A DNA stretch of 64,000 nt from Marinisporobacter sp. (GCA_025210525.1 JAOARP010000047.1:759357-823356); one strand, 5' to 3'. Numbered from the stretch's first letter, positions 48,206-57,966 are shown. The notes: generated by a model not told the origin, from the sequence alone. A program made the numbers and translations.

Positions 48206-48502
48206 CTATTTAGCTTTCATATTATATCTAGTATAAATAGGTGCTATAAAGCTAATCACCGTGACTAATATTAAATATATTAAAATACCATAATAGCCAA
48301 CTTCAAAATTCGAAACAATACACTCTATGGGTATTATAGAAAGACCAAACGATAATGCTACCAATAATCTTGAACTTCGTTTTATATAATGTTCAGTATT
48401 ACAATTATTACAAATAACTGGTTGATATCCTTTCCAAATAGATTTTACTATTTGTACCCATTTGAAATGTTTATGACAATTATTACATTTTTGAACAAAC
48501 AT
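48206..48502 (-). CDS. CXXC-20-CXXC family protein (TIGR04104 type)
   Basis: Protein of 98 aa. The N-terminal CNNC and CNNC pairs are separated by about 20 residues (QKCNNCHKHFKWVQ and VICNNCNTEHYI), as in the TIGR04104 putative zinc-finger family. Two TM segments follow. It probably binds zinc. The ATG at 48502 has GAGG 9 nt upstream and is preferred to the ATG two codons earlier. It is the first gene of the small membrane protein run. Function unknown. Confidence 0.8.
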   Translation of the reverse strand: MFVQKCNNCHKHFKWVQIVKSIWKGYQPVICNNCNTEHYIKRSSRLLVALSFGLSIIPIECIVSNFEVGYYGILIYLILVTVISFIAPIYTRYNMKAK

Positions 48503-48634
48503 CAACATCTTCCTCTCTCAAATAATTCAAATAAATCTATAGTTATTATATTGAGCAATATTTTACAATCCCGCAGATTCTACCTATGTTATTATTTCAT
48601 TACAATAAAATCTACTATAAAAGGAGTTGTCTTT

Positions 48635-49027
48635 ATGGAAAATATTACCGTTTTTGATGCTTTTAACAAAGGTGTTTTACTAAGTGAGTCTACTGAATTA
48701 GATTTAAACAAACTGGACTGGAATGCTCACCCAAAGCTTAAAGGTGTTCATTTAAAAGATATTATTACAAGTTCTGAAACCCAAGGTACAATCAGTTGCC
48801 ACCTTGTTAAAATTGAGCCTCATTGCAAAATTGCTTTACACACCCATCCAGATCATTTAGAAATTCATGAAGTCATTCAAGGACAAGGAAGCTGTATTCT
48901 AAATACCAAGTCTCATCCATACAATTGCGGTATCGTTTCAATCATTCCTAAGAATTTAAAACATGAAGTCATTGCTGGAGAAAAAGGTTTATATTTATTT
49001 GCTAAATTTATACCTGCTCTTAAATAG
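48635..49027 (+). CDS. Cupin-domain protein
   Basis: Cytoplasmic protein of 130 aa with one cupin_2 domain. Motif 1 is HTHPDHLEIHEVIQGQG (metal His, His and Glu) and motif 2 contains IPKNLKHEVIAGEKG. The ATG at 48635 with AAGGAG 8 nt upstream is the real start; the frame is open much further upstream but without a site. It is convergent with an AraC regulator gene that itself has a cupin-like N-terminus, and the two share a terminator. Substrate unknown. Confidence 0.85.
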   Translation: MENITVFDAFNKGVLLSESTELDLNKLDWNAHPKLKGVHLKDIITSSETQGTISCHLVKIEPHCKIALHTHPDHLEIHEVIQGQGSCILNTKSHPYNCGIVSIIPKNLKHEVIAGEKGLYLFAKFIPALK

Positions 49028-49034
49028 ATTTTTT

Positions 49035-49055
49035 GCCGGAAAATAGTATTCCGGC
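49035..49055. terminator. Bidirectional terminator cupin/AraC
   Basis: Perfect 7-bp GC-rich stem GCCGGAA / TTCCGGC with a 7-nt loop. TTTTAT follows on the plus strand, and the T run of the left flank serves the minus strand. Confidence 0.85.
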
Positions 49056-49057
49056 TT

Positions 49058-49882
49058 TTATATTTTCTTGTGGTACTCCATATATTCACTGGGACTAATC
49101 CCCACAAATTTGTTAAAATATTTATTCAGATGACTTTGATCATAAAATCCTGTTTCATAAGCTATTTCTGTAATATTTGAACGCTCCTCTAATAATTTTT
49201 GAACCTCTTTTATTTTCAACTGCAAAAAGTAATCATAAGGAGACAATCCAATTACTTTTTTGAATACTCTCGAAAAATGAAACTTACTCATATTCGCCAC
49301 TTTTGATAAATGCTCTAAAGTCAAATCCTGTTTCCAATTGTTATTAATATATTCTCTTACCTTTTCAATTTGATAAATTTTATCACTCTTTATTGTTTCA
49401 TTTATTTCGATTAAAGTGCCTGCTTCTTTTAATACTAGCTCTAACAATTTAATTAAAAGCTCTTCTTTTTCAATCATCAATCTTGATTCATCTAGTATTA
49501 TTTCAAACGTATTATTGATCCTTTGGTACAACGAATTATTAGAAATTTTAATTTGATCAAATTGAAAAGAATTTTTATTATAGCTTCTTATAAAAGTGTC
49601 CATCATTTTTTCCTTTAAACATATTACGTAGTGACTATACTTACTATTTTTGTGAATTTCAAATTCATGTGGTATATTGGGATTTATTAAAAATAATTCA
49701 CCTTGGCTTATGCTATATTGTTGATTATTTATCTTTAATTGAACCTTCCCTGCTGTTATAATTCCAATATTATAAGTTCTATGAAAATGGGGTTTAAAAT
49801 GATGACTGATATCTTTTCCTTTCACTATTCTTATATGAAATAACTCAGGAAGATCTATGAATTGGATTTTTCTTTCTTTCAT
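49058..49882 (-). CDS. AraC-family transcriptional regulator
   Basis: Regulator of 274 aa. An N-terminal cupin-like ligand domain (about 20-150; HHFKPHFHRTYNIGII, INPNIPHEFEIHKN) is followed by a C-terminal double helix-turn-helix (about 170-272; LEHLSKVANMSKFHFSRVFK, ITEIAYETGFYDQSHLNKYF). GGTGGG lies upstream of the ATG. The position next to the cupin gene suggests that it controls it or a nearby export or uptake gene. The inducer is unknown. Confidence 0.93.
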   Translation of the reverse strand: MKERKIQFIDLPELFHIRIVKGKDISHHFKPHFHRTYNIGIITAGKVQLKINNQQYSISQGELFLINPNIPHEFEIHKNSKYSHYVICLKEKMMDTFIRSYNKNSFQFDQIKISNNSLYQRINNTFEIILDESRLMIEKEELLIKLLELVLKEAGTLIEINETIKSDKIYQIEKVREYINNNWKQDLTLEHLSKVANMSKFHFSRVFKKVIGLSPYDYFLQLKIKEVQKLLEERSNITEIAYETGFYDQSHLNKYFNKFVGISPSEYMEYHKKI

Positions 49883-49964
49883 ATTTATTTTCCCACCTTC
49901 TATTTTTCCTTTTTTTATTATAACATACTAAATTTCCCATAACCTTTCATTCACCCACACAAAA

Positions 49965-49988
49965 AGCCCTAGATTATTCTCTAGGACT
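49965..49988 (-). terminator. Terminator at end of addB
   Basis: Nine-pair stem with one G-U pair (AGTCCTAGA / TCTAGGGCT, 6-nt loop) followed by TTTTT on the minus strand. It includes the addB stop codon. Confidence 0.8.
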
Positions 49989-52900
49989 TTCTTCTTCTTT
50001 TATTCTTTTTAACACTTCCTCATTGGAAAGCTTTTTCATGTTTTTATACTCATTATCCTCTAAGCTACTATCAAATTGGCAAATACTTGTGTAAGAGCAA
50101 TAATCACAAGCTGTTTTTTGTCCATTTTTAGAAGGAGCTATTTTTATATTTCCCTTCATCATTTCATAGCTAATTTCTGTAACTAATCTTCTTACATGTT
50201 TAATTAAATCCATAAAGGTTTCTTCATCAACAGCAGAAGAATTACTAGTAAATTGTCCATCCTTTTTTAATCCTACAGGGATAATATCAGAAGAACGACC
50301 TAATTCTTTATCCATCTCATAAGCAATGTTTACATCCTTTAATACTAATCCCTTCATCTTTAGTTTTTTTCGAATTTCATTTTCTATGAATTCTACAGCT
50401 TTTTCTTCTGTTTTGATCATGGGATCATCTATTTTAAAATAAAAGATTCCTGCTGGCTTTTTCTCTTTGCCATCTTGACCTTTCGTTTTTAATACAGCAT
50501 CTAAATAAATCATCAATTGAAGCTGTATACCATAATAAACTTCAGAAAGACTAAATTCTTTATTTCCTGATTTGTAATCAATGATCTTTATATATTCATT
50601 TTCTTCATCCTCTAATAAATCTACTCGGTCTATTCTTCCTTCCAAGTATATTTTTTCTCCATCTGATAATTCTATTTCAATAGGTGGATACATTTTACCT
50701 ATTCCAAAGCCTACTTCATATCCACTTGGCTCAAAGCCACTCTTTTTAATATGCTCCGTCAATGTCCAAACAGCTCTTCTACTAATCCTTTTTAGTCTCT
50801 TTACAAGATATTTATATCGATTGGTACTTAACATCACACCATTTCCATATTCAGGAACTAATTCATCAATCACTGTATCTATTATTTTGTCACATTGATT
50901 CTTTTCTAAACTACGCCAATCAAGATTTTCCCCTTTAAGCTTTCCTGTGAAGCTTTCCATAGATTCATGAAATAGTTCTCCTATATCAGGAGCTTTTACT
51001 TCAAACATTTTTCGTTCTTTTGGTTTTAGACCATATTTTATAAAATGGGCAAAAGGACAATTCACAAACTGTTCAAGTCTTGACACACTCGATCTTATAG
51101 GTATTTGATAAAGCTTTTTTGCACTATTTTCTTCAATATATCCAGTTTGATTATTATGAAATAATCCTTCAATGACCCCTTCTCTTTTTTCTTTCCATTC
51201 TTCTTCATGATAATACCAGCTATAAACATCCCACCACAGATCTTCTATTTCTTTTCCATCAAATTTTTGTCTCATATTTTCTATTAAATATTTAAATGTG
51301 CTTTTCGGTGTGGATATCAAGCTCTTTTGCTGCTCTAAACTGTGGATAATATCGCTTTTTATATTTAATTTTGTGAATATTTTTTTTAGTCTATCAATAA
51401 GAACAGAAGGCCTCATGGCTTTTCCCTCTTGATCTCCCATAGCATAGCTAATCCACAAGTACTCACTAGGCTTTGTAAAGGTCGTATAAATAGAAAATTT
51501 TTCTTCATAGGCTTTTCTTTGACTATCATAGCCTAAGGTAATCTCTTTTTCTTTCATGAAAATTCTTTCTTCATCAGATAATATGCCATCCTCATCTTTT
51601 CCAGATGGTAAAATTCCATCATTTACGCCTACTACGAATAAACCTTTTATATCATGACTTTTAGATCTTTGAATGTTTCCTACTAGTACTTGATCAATAG
51701 TTGTAGGTATAATCCCTATTTCAAGAGAAGAAAATCCTGAATCTAATACTCTTATATATTCTTTTAATGTAATCTTTTGTTCTCCTATGATTTCAACCAT
51801 TTGATCAAATACTTCCATGACAATATTCCATATTTGAGTATTCTCATTCATATATTCAAATTGACCTTCGAGCCTTAACAAGTCAATCCAATCTTCCAGC
51901 TTTTTATGAATATCTACCCCTTCTAAATAATCATGCATAGCTTTTGTAATCTCTCCTACTGTCCTTTTTCCTTTCACTTTTTTCTCTAGTTTCCCCATAG
52001 GTTTTATAAACTGTTCTCTACATTTATTTAATTCATCTATATTTATATCATCCATTTCAAAAGGTTGTTTCCACTGATTCCCTTGTATGCCATACTTCAA
52101 TACATAGTTTTCTAGCTTTTCGTAAACTTCTACATCTACTCCACTAAAGCCTGTTTTAAAAAATATAAATACATCCTCATATTTATATCCCCTATGCACT
52201 ACACGCAAGGAAGATAGGATGAGTTCTATAATAGGATTGTGCATGATATTTCTCTTTTCATCTAAAAAATAAGGAATATCATATTCATCAAAAATTCTTC
52301 TAATTAATGGTCCATAGCTGTTCATATCATTAGATACAACAGCTATGTCCTTCCATCTATAGCCTTCATCTCTTACTAAGGAGATAATTTTTGCAGCAGC
52401 ATTTTCAATTTCTGTATAAAGACTAAGCCCTGAAAATATATTCATATTGACGAGTTCCTGATTATATTGTTTGTAAGGATAAGCATAGAGCTCTTGCTCT
52501 ATATGATTGATTTCATCTGATTTTTTTATCACTTCTCTTTGCTCTTGGTCTAAATCAATAATTTCTCCACTCATTCCCTGTTCCATAGCAATATGATTAA
52601 TTTTTCTATAAGTATCATCTATCACTTTAAATAAATCTCTGTCTTCTCCTCTTTGTAAAAATGGCATAGTAAATGTGAAGGTTACATCCTTTGCCATACG
52701 CATAATTTTTTCCATAATATGATAAGTTTGAGGAGTAAAGCTTTGAAATCCATCAATCCATACTTCTGCACCCTTTAAAAACTTAGCATCATCCATTTTT
52801 TCTATCAATAAATTTAAATAATCTTCCGTATCAATATAACGTCCTTTTAAATATTCTTCAAATTGTTCATAAATATAGGCAATATCCTTTAGTTTATGAT

Positions 52901-53354
52901 GAAGAATACTATCCTCTTTTATATCTTCTAGTCCCTTCATCAATTCTTGTGGAGTAATATCACTTTGCTTTAGCTCACACAATAGGTCATTAAACATAGA
53001 TACAAAACCATCCTGCTGGGAAGCTTTTTTATATATGCTCAACCTTTTCTCTGATTCATCTATAATCTTTCGAAGAACCATATTTTTCCCTTGCTCATTA
53101 ATATGAATTCTTGTAATTCCTCCAACTTCATTTAAGACGTTATGGGCTAGCCTTGTAAAACTTAAAACCTCTACGTCTATAATTCCTGGCAAATCTAATT
53201 TTTCTATCAAATCTCTTTCTGCCTGCAATGTAAATTGTTCTGGTACTATTAATATTAATCTATTCTGATCATTACTCTCTAATCGTTTTTTTATCTCTTC
53301 TAATGCCTTATGAGTTTTTCCTGTTCCCGCTCTTCCAAAAATATATCGAATCAT
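49974..53354 (-). CDS. addB: ATP-dependent nuclease subunit B
   Basis: Subunit of AddAB, 1126 aa. It has Walker A GRAGTGKT at the N-terminus, an inactive helicase-like core, and a C-terminal RecB-type nuclease (KIIDYKSGNKEF) tied by a 4Fe-4S cluster. One cysteine lies before the nuclease (CPFAHFIKYG) and three at the C-terminus (ACDYCSYTSIC), as known for AddB. I start at the ATG at 53354 with AGAGGTG upstream; a GTG three codons earlier is within that site. It is separated from addA by 17.4 kb. Its own terminator makes it monocistronic. Confidence 0.95.
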   Translation of the reverse strand: MIRYIFGRAGTGKTHKALEEIKKRLESNDQNRLILIVPEQFTLQAERDLIEKLDLPGIIDVEVLSFTRLAHNVLNEVGGITRIHINEQGKNMVLRKIIDESEKRLSIYKKASQQDGFVSMFNDLLCELKQSDITPQELMKGLEDIKEDSILHHKLKDIAYIYEQFEEYLKGRYIDTEDYLNLLIEKMDDAKFLKGAEVWIDGFQSFTPQTYHIMEKIMRMAKDVTFTFTMPFLQRGEDRDLFKVIDDTYRKINHIAMEQGMSGEIIDLDQEQREVIKKSDEINHIEQELYAYPYKQYNQELVNMNIFSGLSLYTEIENAAAKIISLVRDEGYRWKDIAVVSNDMNSYGPLIRRIFDEYDIPYFLDEKRNIMHNPIIELILSSLRVVHRGYKYEDVFIFFKTGFSGVDVEVYEKLENYVLKYGIQGNQWKQPFEMDDINIDELNKCREQFIKPMGKLEKKVKGKRTVGEITKAMHDYLEGVDIHKKLEDWIDLLRLEGQFEYMNENTQIWNIVMEVFDQMVEIIGEQKITLKEYIRVLDSGFSSLEIGIIPTTIDQVLVGNIQRSKSHDIKGLFVVGVNDGILPSGKDEDGILSDEERIFMKEKEITLGYDSQRKAYEEKFSIYTTFTKPSEYLWISYAMGDQEGKAMRPSVLIDRLKKIFTKLNIKSDIIHSLEQQKSLISTPKSTFKYLIENMRQKFDGKEIEDLWWDVYSWYYHEEEWKEKREGVIEGLFHNNQTGYIEENSAKKLYQIPIRSSVSRLEQFVNCPFAHFIKYGLKPKERKMFEVKAPDIGELFHESMESFTGKLKGENLDWRSLEKNQCDKIIDTVIDELVPEYGNGVMLSTNRYKYLVKRLKRISRRAVWTLTEHIKKSGFEPSGYEVGFGIGKMYPPIEIELSDGEKIYLEGRIDRVDLLEDEENEYIKIIDYKSGNKEFSLSEVYYGIQLQLMIYLDAVLKTKGQDGKEKKPAGIFYFKIDDPMIKTEEKAVEFIENEIRKKLKMKGLVLKDVNIAYEMDKELGRSSDIIPVGLKKDGQFTSNSSAVDEETFMDLIKHVRRLVTEISYEMMKGNIKIAPSKNGQKTACDYCSYTSICQFDSSLEDNEYKNMKKLSNEEVLKRIKEEESPRE

Positions 53355-53586
53355 TTTTTTCACCTCTATCTTTCCTATATCAAATTATATCATAATAAAA
53401 ATCTCGGCTATCAAAAAGATATATGGGGTTTTATTTTCTCTTAAGTGGAACACTAATATATACTTTTTTTAATTATTTAGTTACTTAATGGAAAATCTTC
53501 ATTTATAATGATATTATATACAGATCTATTCATGGAAAAGCTACATTACATAACTACTATTTTTAATATTTAAAGGAGGGAACATT

Positions 53587-54228
53587 ATGGATAAAAACAC
53601 AGAATGGGTAATGGATCAAAAGGTTCAAAGAACAATTGAAAGCTTAGAAAAAAACAACATGGAAGGTTATTATGTAAAGAATGAGGCTGAACTTTTACAA
53701 AAGATCAAAGAGCTTATTGATGAAAGAGCTACCGTAACTGTTGGAGGTTCCATGTCTCTATTCGAAACAGGTGTAATTGATTTTCTTAGAAAGGAAGATT
53801 ATAACTTCTTAGATCGATATGAAAAAGGATTAAGCAAAGAAGATATTAAAGAAATTTATAGAAAATCTTTTTCTGCTGATGCTTACTTTACAAGTACTAA
53901 TGCTATTACTGAAAATGGAGAATTATATAATGTAGATGGTACTGGCAATAGAGTTGCTGCTATGATTTATGGACCTGATACAGTAATTGTTGTTGCAGGA
54001 ATAAATAAAATTGTAAAAAATGTAGATGAAGCCATTGAAAGAAATAGAAGGATGGCTGCACCTGCAAATGCTAAAAGATTAAATAAGAAAACTCCCTGTG
54101 CAAATCTTGGATACTGTACAGATTGTAATAGTCCTGAAAGAATTTGTAATGACTATGTTTTAATAAGAAGACAAGGCATTAAAGGCAGAATCAAAGTTAT
54201 CCTTGTAGGTAAATCATTAGGCTATTAA
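53587..54228 (+). CDS. LUD-domain protein (LutC/YkgG-like lactate utilisation family)
   Basis: Cytoplasmic protein of 213 aa and a single LUD (DUF162) domain: TVGGSMSLFETGVIDFL, SADAYFTSTNAITENGEL and GPDTVIVVAGINKIVKN are typical. A C-terminal CANLGYCTDCNSPERIC cluster of cysteines may bind metal or an iron-sulphur centre. Family members include lactate utilisation proteins LutB and LutC, but stand-alone copies in Clostridia have no proven role. AAAGGAGGG precedes the ATG. Monocistronic. Confidence 0.88.
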   Translation: MDKNTEWVMDQKVQRTIESLEKNNMEGYYVKNEAELLQKIKELIDERATVTVGGSMSLFETGVIDFLRKEDYNFLDRYEKGLSKEDIKEIYRKSFSADAYFTSTNAITENGELYNVDGTGNRVAAMIYGPDTVIVVAGINKIVKNVDEAIERNRRMAAPANAKRLNKKTPCANLGYCTDCNSPERICNDYVLIRRQGIKGRIKVILVGKSLGY

Positions 54229-54253
54229 AAAAACCACGTATCGTGGTTTTTTT
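54227..54253. terminator. Bidirectional terminator LUD protein/cheV
   Basis: Perfect 12-bp stem AAAAAAACCACG / CGTGGTTTTTTT with a 3-nt loop. It overlaps the stop codons of both convergent genes. Confidence 0.9.
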
Positions 54254-55178
54254 ATCTTTTATGTATCGTATATTCATCTATCAATTCAACTAGATTATCT
54301 ATATCCGGCTTACTCATTTGTGCATCTGCCCCTACAGATTTCCCTTTATGATGTAAATCATCCGTAATTAATGAAGAGAATATAATTACAGGAAGGCTAC
54401 TTAAAATAGAGTCCTCCTTTATTCTTCTTGTAAGAGTATGTCCATCCATCTGAGGCATTTCAATATCTGTAATCAAAACATCAATATCCTCTAAAAATCT
54501 ATCTTTTCTTTCCTTAGCCAAATTGCTTAAATAATTATAGGTTTGCTGTCCATCATCAAAAAATGTAAGATTGGTATACCCTGCTTCTGTTAAAACATCC
54601 TTTAATAAACTTCTAATAGTTGTAGAATCATCTGCTAAAACTAACTTCACGTCTCCTCGGTTTTTATTGTAGTGAATCTTTTCAATCCCTTTATCATATT
54701 TTCCATACGAATTTTTATTTGGAGAACTAATATCCATAAATATTTTTTCAAAGTCAAGAAGCATTAGTATATTTTCATTCATTACAATATTTCCAATAAC
54801 TTGAGAGTCTGCAACGATTTGATCTGGCTTTTCAATCTGATTCCATCCTATACGATGAATACCTACAACTTTATCTACTAAAAAAGCCACCTCTGTTTTA
54901 TTAAATTCACATAATAATGACATACTCTTTTCAATATTAGATTCCTTCTCTTTTTCTAAAACATGTTTTAAATCTATTAAAGTAACTGTTTTTCCTCTAA
55001 TCAATGTCATACCAGCTACAGAAGGAGACGTATTGGGAATTTGAGTAATATTGCTTACTTGAAAGATTTCTTTTGTCTTTACAACATTAATGGCATAATG
55101 TTTATGTCCCACAATAAATTCAAGTACTTCTACTTCACCCGTTCCACTTTCTAATAATATCCCTTTTTTTTCGTTCAT
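54252..55178 (-). CDS. cheV: Chemotaxis coupling protein CheV
   Basis: Protein of 308 aa combining a CheW-like coupling domain (about 15-155; EVEVLEFIVGHKHYAINV, IRGKTVTLIDLKHVL) with a receiver domain (about 175-305; DVLITDIEMPQMDGHTL with the phospho-acceptor Asp, and SKPD with the Lys). It couples chemoreceptors to CheA and takes part in adaptation. The ATG at 55178 has AGGAGG upstream. No other che genes are in the window, but two chemoreceptors are. Confidence 0.94.
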   Translation of the reverse strand: MNEKKGILLESGTGEVEVLEFIVGHKHYAINVVKTKEIFQVSNITQIPNTSPSVAGMTLIRGKTVTLIDLKHVLEKEKESNIEKSMSLLCEFNKTEVAFLVDKVVGIHRIGWNQIEKPDQIVADSQVIGNIVMNENILMLLDFEKIFMDISSPNKNSYGKYDKGIEKIHYNKNRGDVKLVLADDSTTIRSLLKDVLTEAGYTNLTFFDDGQQTYNYLSNLAKERKDRFLEDIDVLITDIEMPQMDGHTLTRRIKEDSILSSLPVIIFSSLITDDLHHKGKSVGADAQMSKPDIDNLVELIDEYTIHKR

Positions 55179-55369
55179 AAACATTCCTCCTATCAAAATA
55201 TTCTCTCCACCAAATAAAGCCCTTCTTCATATGAAAAAATCAACCTATTACCGCTCTACCTCTGTACGAAAAATCTTATCATTACTTTTTTATAATATTC
55301 TCTATTTTTTTTTATTTCCCTTCTATTTTCGAGTAATTGTATTATTTTTCTTGTATATTTTTCATTTTT

Positions 55370-57682
55370 TTACAAATAAATATCTGAAAATTCTATAGAT
55401 ACCTTTTCAACTTTGTTTGAATCCATACTCTTTAGAACTTCATCCTTTTTATGATTTACAACCTGCACCGGAAACTTTATAATAAATTCACTTCCCTTTC
55501 CATATTCACTCTTTACTACAATACTCCCATGGTGCATTTGTACTAATGATCTTACAAGAGCTAAACCTATACCACTACCTTCATTATTTCTTGTTAAAGA
55601 TTTATTTACTTGTCTAAATCTCTCAAAAATAATTGCTAAATCTTCTTTTTTTATTCCTATTCCTGAATCCTTTACAGAAATCAATATTGTATCCTCTGTA
55701 CTTTTCATATGAATAGATATTTTATCCCCTTGTTTTGTAAATTTAATAGCATTTGATAAAAGGTTAAGAAGAATTCTCTCTATTTTATCAGGATCACATG
55801 CAGTCATTTTTTTCTTGGCATCAGAATGAAATTCGAGCGTTAATCCTTTAAGTTTCGTAAAATCTAAAACAGATGTAGTTATATTATTAATAATTTTTAC
55901 AATATCACAATTTTCAAGATTTAACTGTAAAAAACCTGAATCTATTCTTGTAATGTCTATCAAATTATTGACTAATCTTATTAACCTATAACAGTTTTGT
56001 TTCATACTCTTTTTTAAGTTTATAAGTTTTTCATAATCTCTTATATTTGAATTGCTTTTCAAATATATATCCATTAACTGTATAGCTCCTAGTAGTACAT
56101 TGATAGGTGTTCTGAATTCATGAGAGATATTCGCAAAAAATTCTGTTCTCAGTCTTTGGTATTCCTTAGCCTCATTTAACCTTTTTTGATTCTCTTGGGC
56201 GATTTTCCTCATTTCCATCATTTTTATTCTCTCAGTTATATCCCTTGAACAGCATAATACTTTTGTAATCCGCCCATTCTTCATAATAGGGGTACCATTT
56301 GTTTCTACATAAAATTCTTCTCCCTTATCATCCCTAGACATAAAATGAAGATCTTTGATCTCTTGTCCTTTCTTTAATTTTAAAATGGCTTCCATACATA
56401 TTTGAAAATTCCTATCATCTAAAAAATCTTGTATAGTCAATTTTTCTATATCTTCTTCATTTATTCCAAATTTTCTTAGGAAAGATGGATTAGCATTGAG
56501 AATAGAAAGTCTATTTATATCTACAACATAAATATAATCAGGACATATATTAAAAAACGTTCGATACCTTAATTCACTTTCTTTTAAAGCCTCTTCAGCA
56601 AATCTTCTTTTTGAGATATCCCTAATAAAGATAATGGCTTCCTCCTTTGCTAGAGGAATCAATCTACTTTCATAATATTTCAATTCATTTATATCTTTTA
56701 CAGTAAACTCTTTTTCTACTAATTTATATGTATGAAAAACTTCATTCACTGCATTTTTAAAAAATATACTACGACTCCAAGGAACAACATTATCCAAAGA
56801 CTGCCCAATACAGTCCTTAGCTACAATATCAAAGTCAGAAGCACTTCCAGATTTGCAATCTAATATTTCAAATTTACTATTTATACGAAAATACAGATCA
56901 GGTAATACTTCAAATATTTTTTCAAGTTCTTTTGTTTTCTTTCTCAATCTATCTTCTGTATTTCTTCTATGGGTTATATCTATTCCAAAAGCCCAAGAAT
57001 GCCAACCAACAATAGGACAATCCTTAGATTTATTAAACCATGAAATAATTTTTCTATTGCCATCTTTACATATAATCTCATACTCTGAACCTCTAAAATT
57101 GCAATCATTCTTTCGTATAGGGTCTAATACATTTTCTCTATAGACTTTGTCTGGATATAATTTTTTCCATATATTTGGGTCATCTAAAATTTCCTCTTCT
57201 TTATACCCCGTTACAAGTTCACATTCTTTATTCCATACAATAATATTATCATTTTCATCAATAGCATCCATCATAATAGGCATATTTTCAAGAATAGAAT
57301 GTAGTTGTTTTTTACTTTCTTTTAATCTTTTTTCTATCCTTTTACTACTTGTTATATCTTGTAACACCACAATAATATTCTTAAGTTTACAATGATCATC
57401 AAATATTTTTTTCAATTGAACCTTATAATATAAAAGTGTATCTTGTTTTTTTAATTTTTTTTCAAATAGAAACAATTTTTCTTTATAATCATTCTTAAAA
57501 AAAATCAGTTCTTCTTTTAACCAATTTTTTATGCATTCCTCTTTATATGACACAGAAAAATTATTTTTGCATAAACTTTCTGCTTCCGTGTTTGTATCAA
57601 CCAGTTCAATATTTTCATCAAAAATAATAATAGGTATTGGTAAATGGTTGCAAAACTCCTTTATATCCATACCTCTATACAT
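55370..57682 (-). CDS. Multi-PAS sensor histidine kinase, cytoplasmic
   Basis: Kinase of 770 aa without TM segments. About four PAS domains (about 5-115, 125-240, 250-360 and 370-490), several with PAC-like ends, precede a HisKA domain with ANISHEFRTPINVLLG (His near 535) and a HATPase with NLLSNAIKFT, DSGIGIKKEDL and GSGIGLALV. No response regulator is adjacent, so it is an orphan kinase. Orphan kinases of this type feed Spo0A in Clostridia (known of the group; only inferred here). GGGGG lies 11 nt before the ATG. Confidence 0.92.
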   Translation of the reverse strand: MYRGMDIKEFCNHLPIPIIIFDENIELVDTNTEAESLCKNNFSVSYKEECIKNWLKEELIFFKNDYKEKLFLFEKKLKKQDTLLYYKVQLKKIFDDHCKLKNIIVVLQDITSSKRIEKRLKESKKQLHSILENMPIMMDAIDENDNIIVWNKECELVTGYKEEEILDDPNIWKKLYPDKVYRENVLDPIRKNDCNFRGSEYEIICKDGNRKIISWFNKSKDCPIVGWHSWAFGIDITHRRNTEDRLRKKTKELEKIFEVLPDLYFRINSKFEILDCKSGSASDFDIVAKDCIGQSLDNVVPWSRSIFFKNAVNEVFHTYKLVEKEFTVKDINELKYYESRLIPLAKEEAIIFIRDISKRRFAEEALKESELRYRTFFNICPDYIYVVDINRLSILNANPSFLRKFGINEEDIEKLTIQDFLDDRNFQICMEAILKLKKGQEIKDLHFMSRDDKGEEFYVETNGTPIMKNGRITKVLCCSRDITERIKMMEMRKIAQENQKRLNEAKEYQRLRTEFFANISHEFRTPINVLLGAIQLMDIYLKSNSNIRDYEKLINLKKSMKQNCYRLIRLVNNLIDITRIDSGFLQLNLENCDIVKIINNITTSVLDFTKLKGLTLEFHSDAKKKMTACDPDKIERILLNLLSNAIKFTKQGDKISIHMKSTEDTILISVKDSGIGIKKEDLAIIFERFRQVNKSLTRNNEGSGIGLALVRSLVQMHHGSIVVKSEYGKGSEFIIKFPVQVVNHKKDEVLKSMDSNKVEKVSIEFSDIYL

Positions 57683-57878
57683 ATAAGCAATATCCCCCTT
57701 ATAAGATTTTCACTACGAATAAATCTATATTCTAGATATATTCGTTTATTTCCATCATTTCCCTTTAATAATTTGTAAAATTATACATGAACCTCTGGAT
57801 TTTTCTCTTTTCGTAAAGTTTTTTCATTCAGTACTAGTAAAAATATCATATTTCTTAATATTTCCATGAATTTTTGTA

Positions 57879-57907
57879 TTGACAGTAAAATATTATACAT
57901 ATATAAT
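57879..57907 (+). promoter_or_regulatory. Sigma-A promoter of the aconitase operon
   Basis: Perfect consensus TTGACA (57879-57884), 17-nt spacer, TATAAT (57902-57907). The transcript would start near 57914, giving about 50 nt of leader before the AAAGGAG site and the ATG at 57967. Confidence 0.9.
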
Positions 57908-57921
57908 TGTATACAATTATA
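57902..57921 (+). promoter_or_regulatory. GntR-type operator over the aconitase -10
   Basis: Perfect 20-bp palindrome TATAATTGTATACAATTATA. Its core TTGTATACAA fits the TnGTnnACnA pattern of FadR-subfamily GntR regulators. It covers the -10 and start point, so a bound protein would repress. No gntR gene is in the window. Confidence 0.7.
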
Positions 57922-57966
57922 CAAGCAAGAGCTATTTTTTACAAAGAATTTGAAAGGAGTCTTTTT

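Noticed and set aside
48389..48634. N-terminal extension of the cupin frame
   Set aside because: The extension overlaps the minus-strand CXXC gene, shows no domain and has no ribosome site. AAGGAG before the ATG at 48635 marks the real start.
57907..57966. N-terminal extension of aconitase
   Set aside because: It begins inside the -10 of the promoter and would not be transcribed; a strong ribosome site precedes the ATG at 57967.
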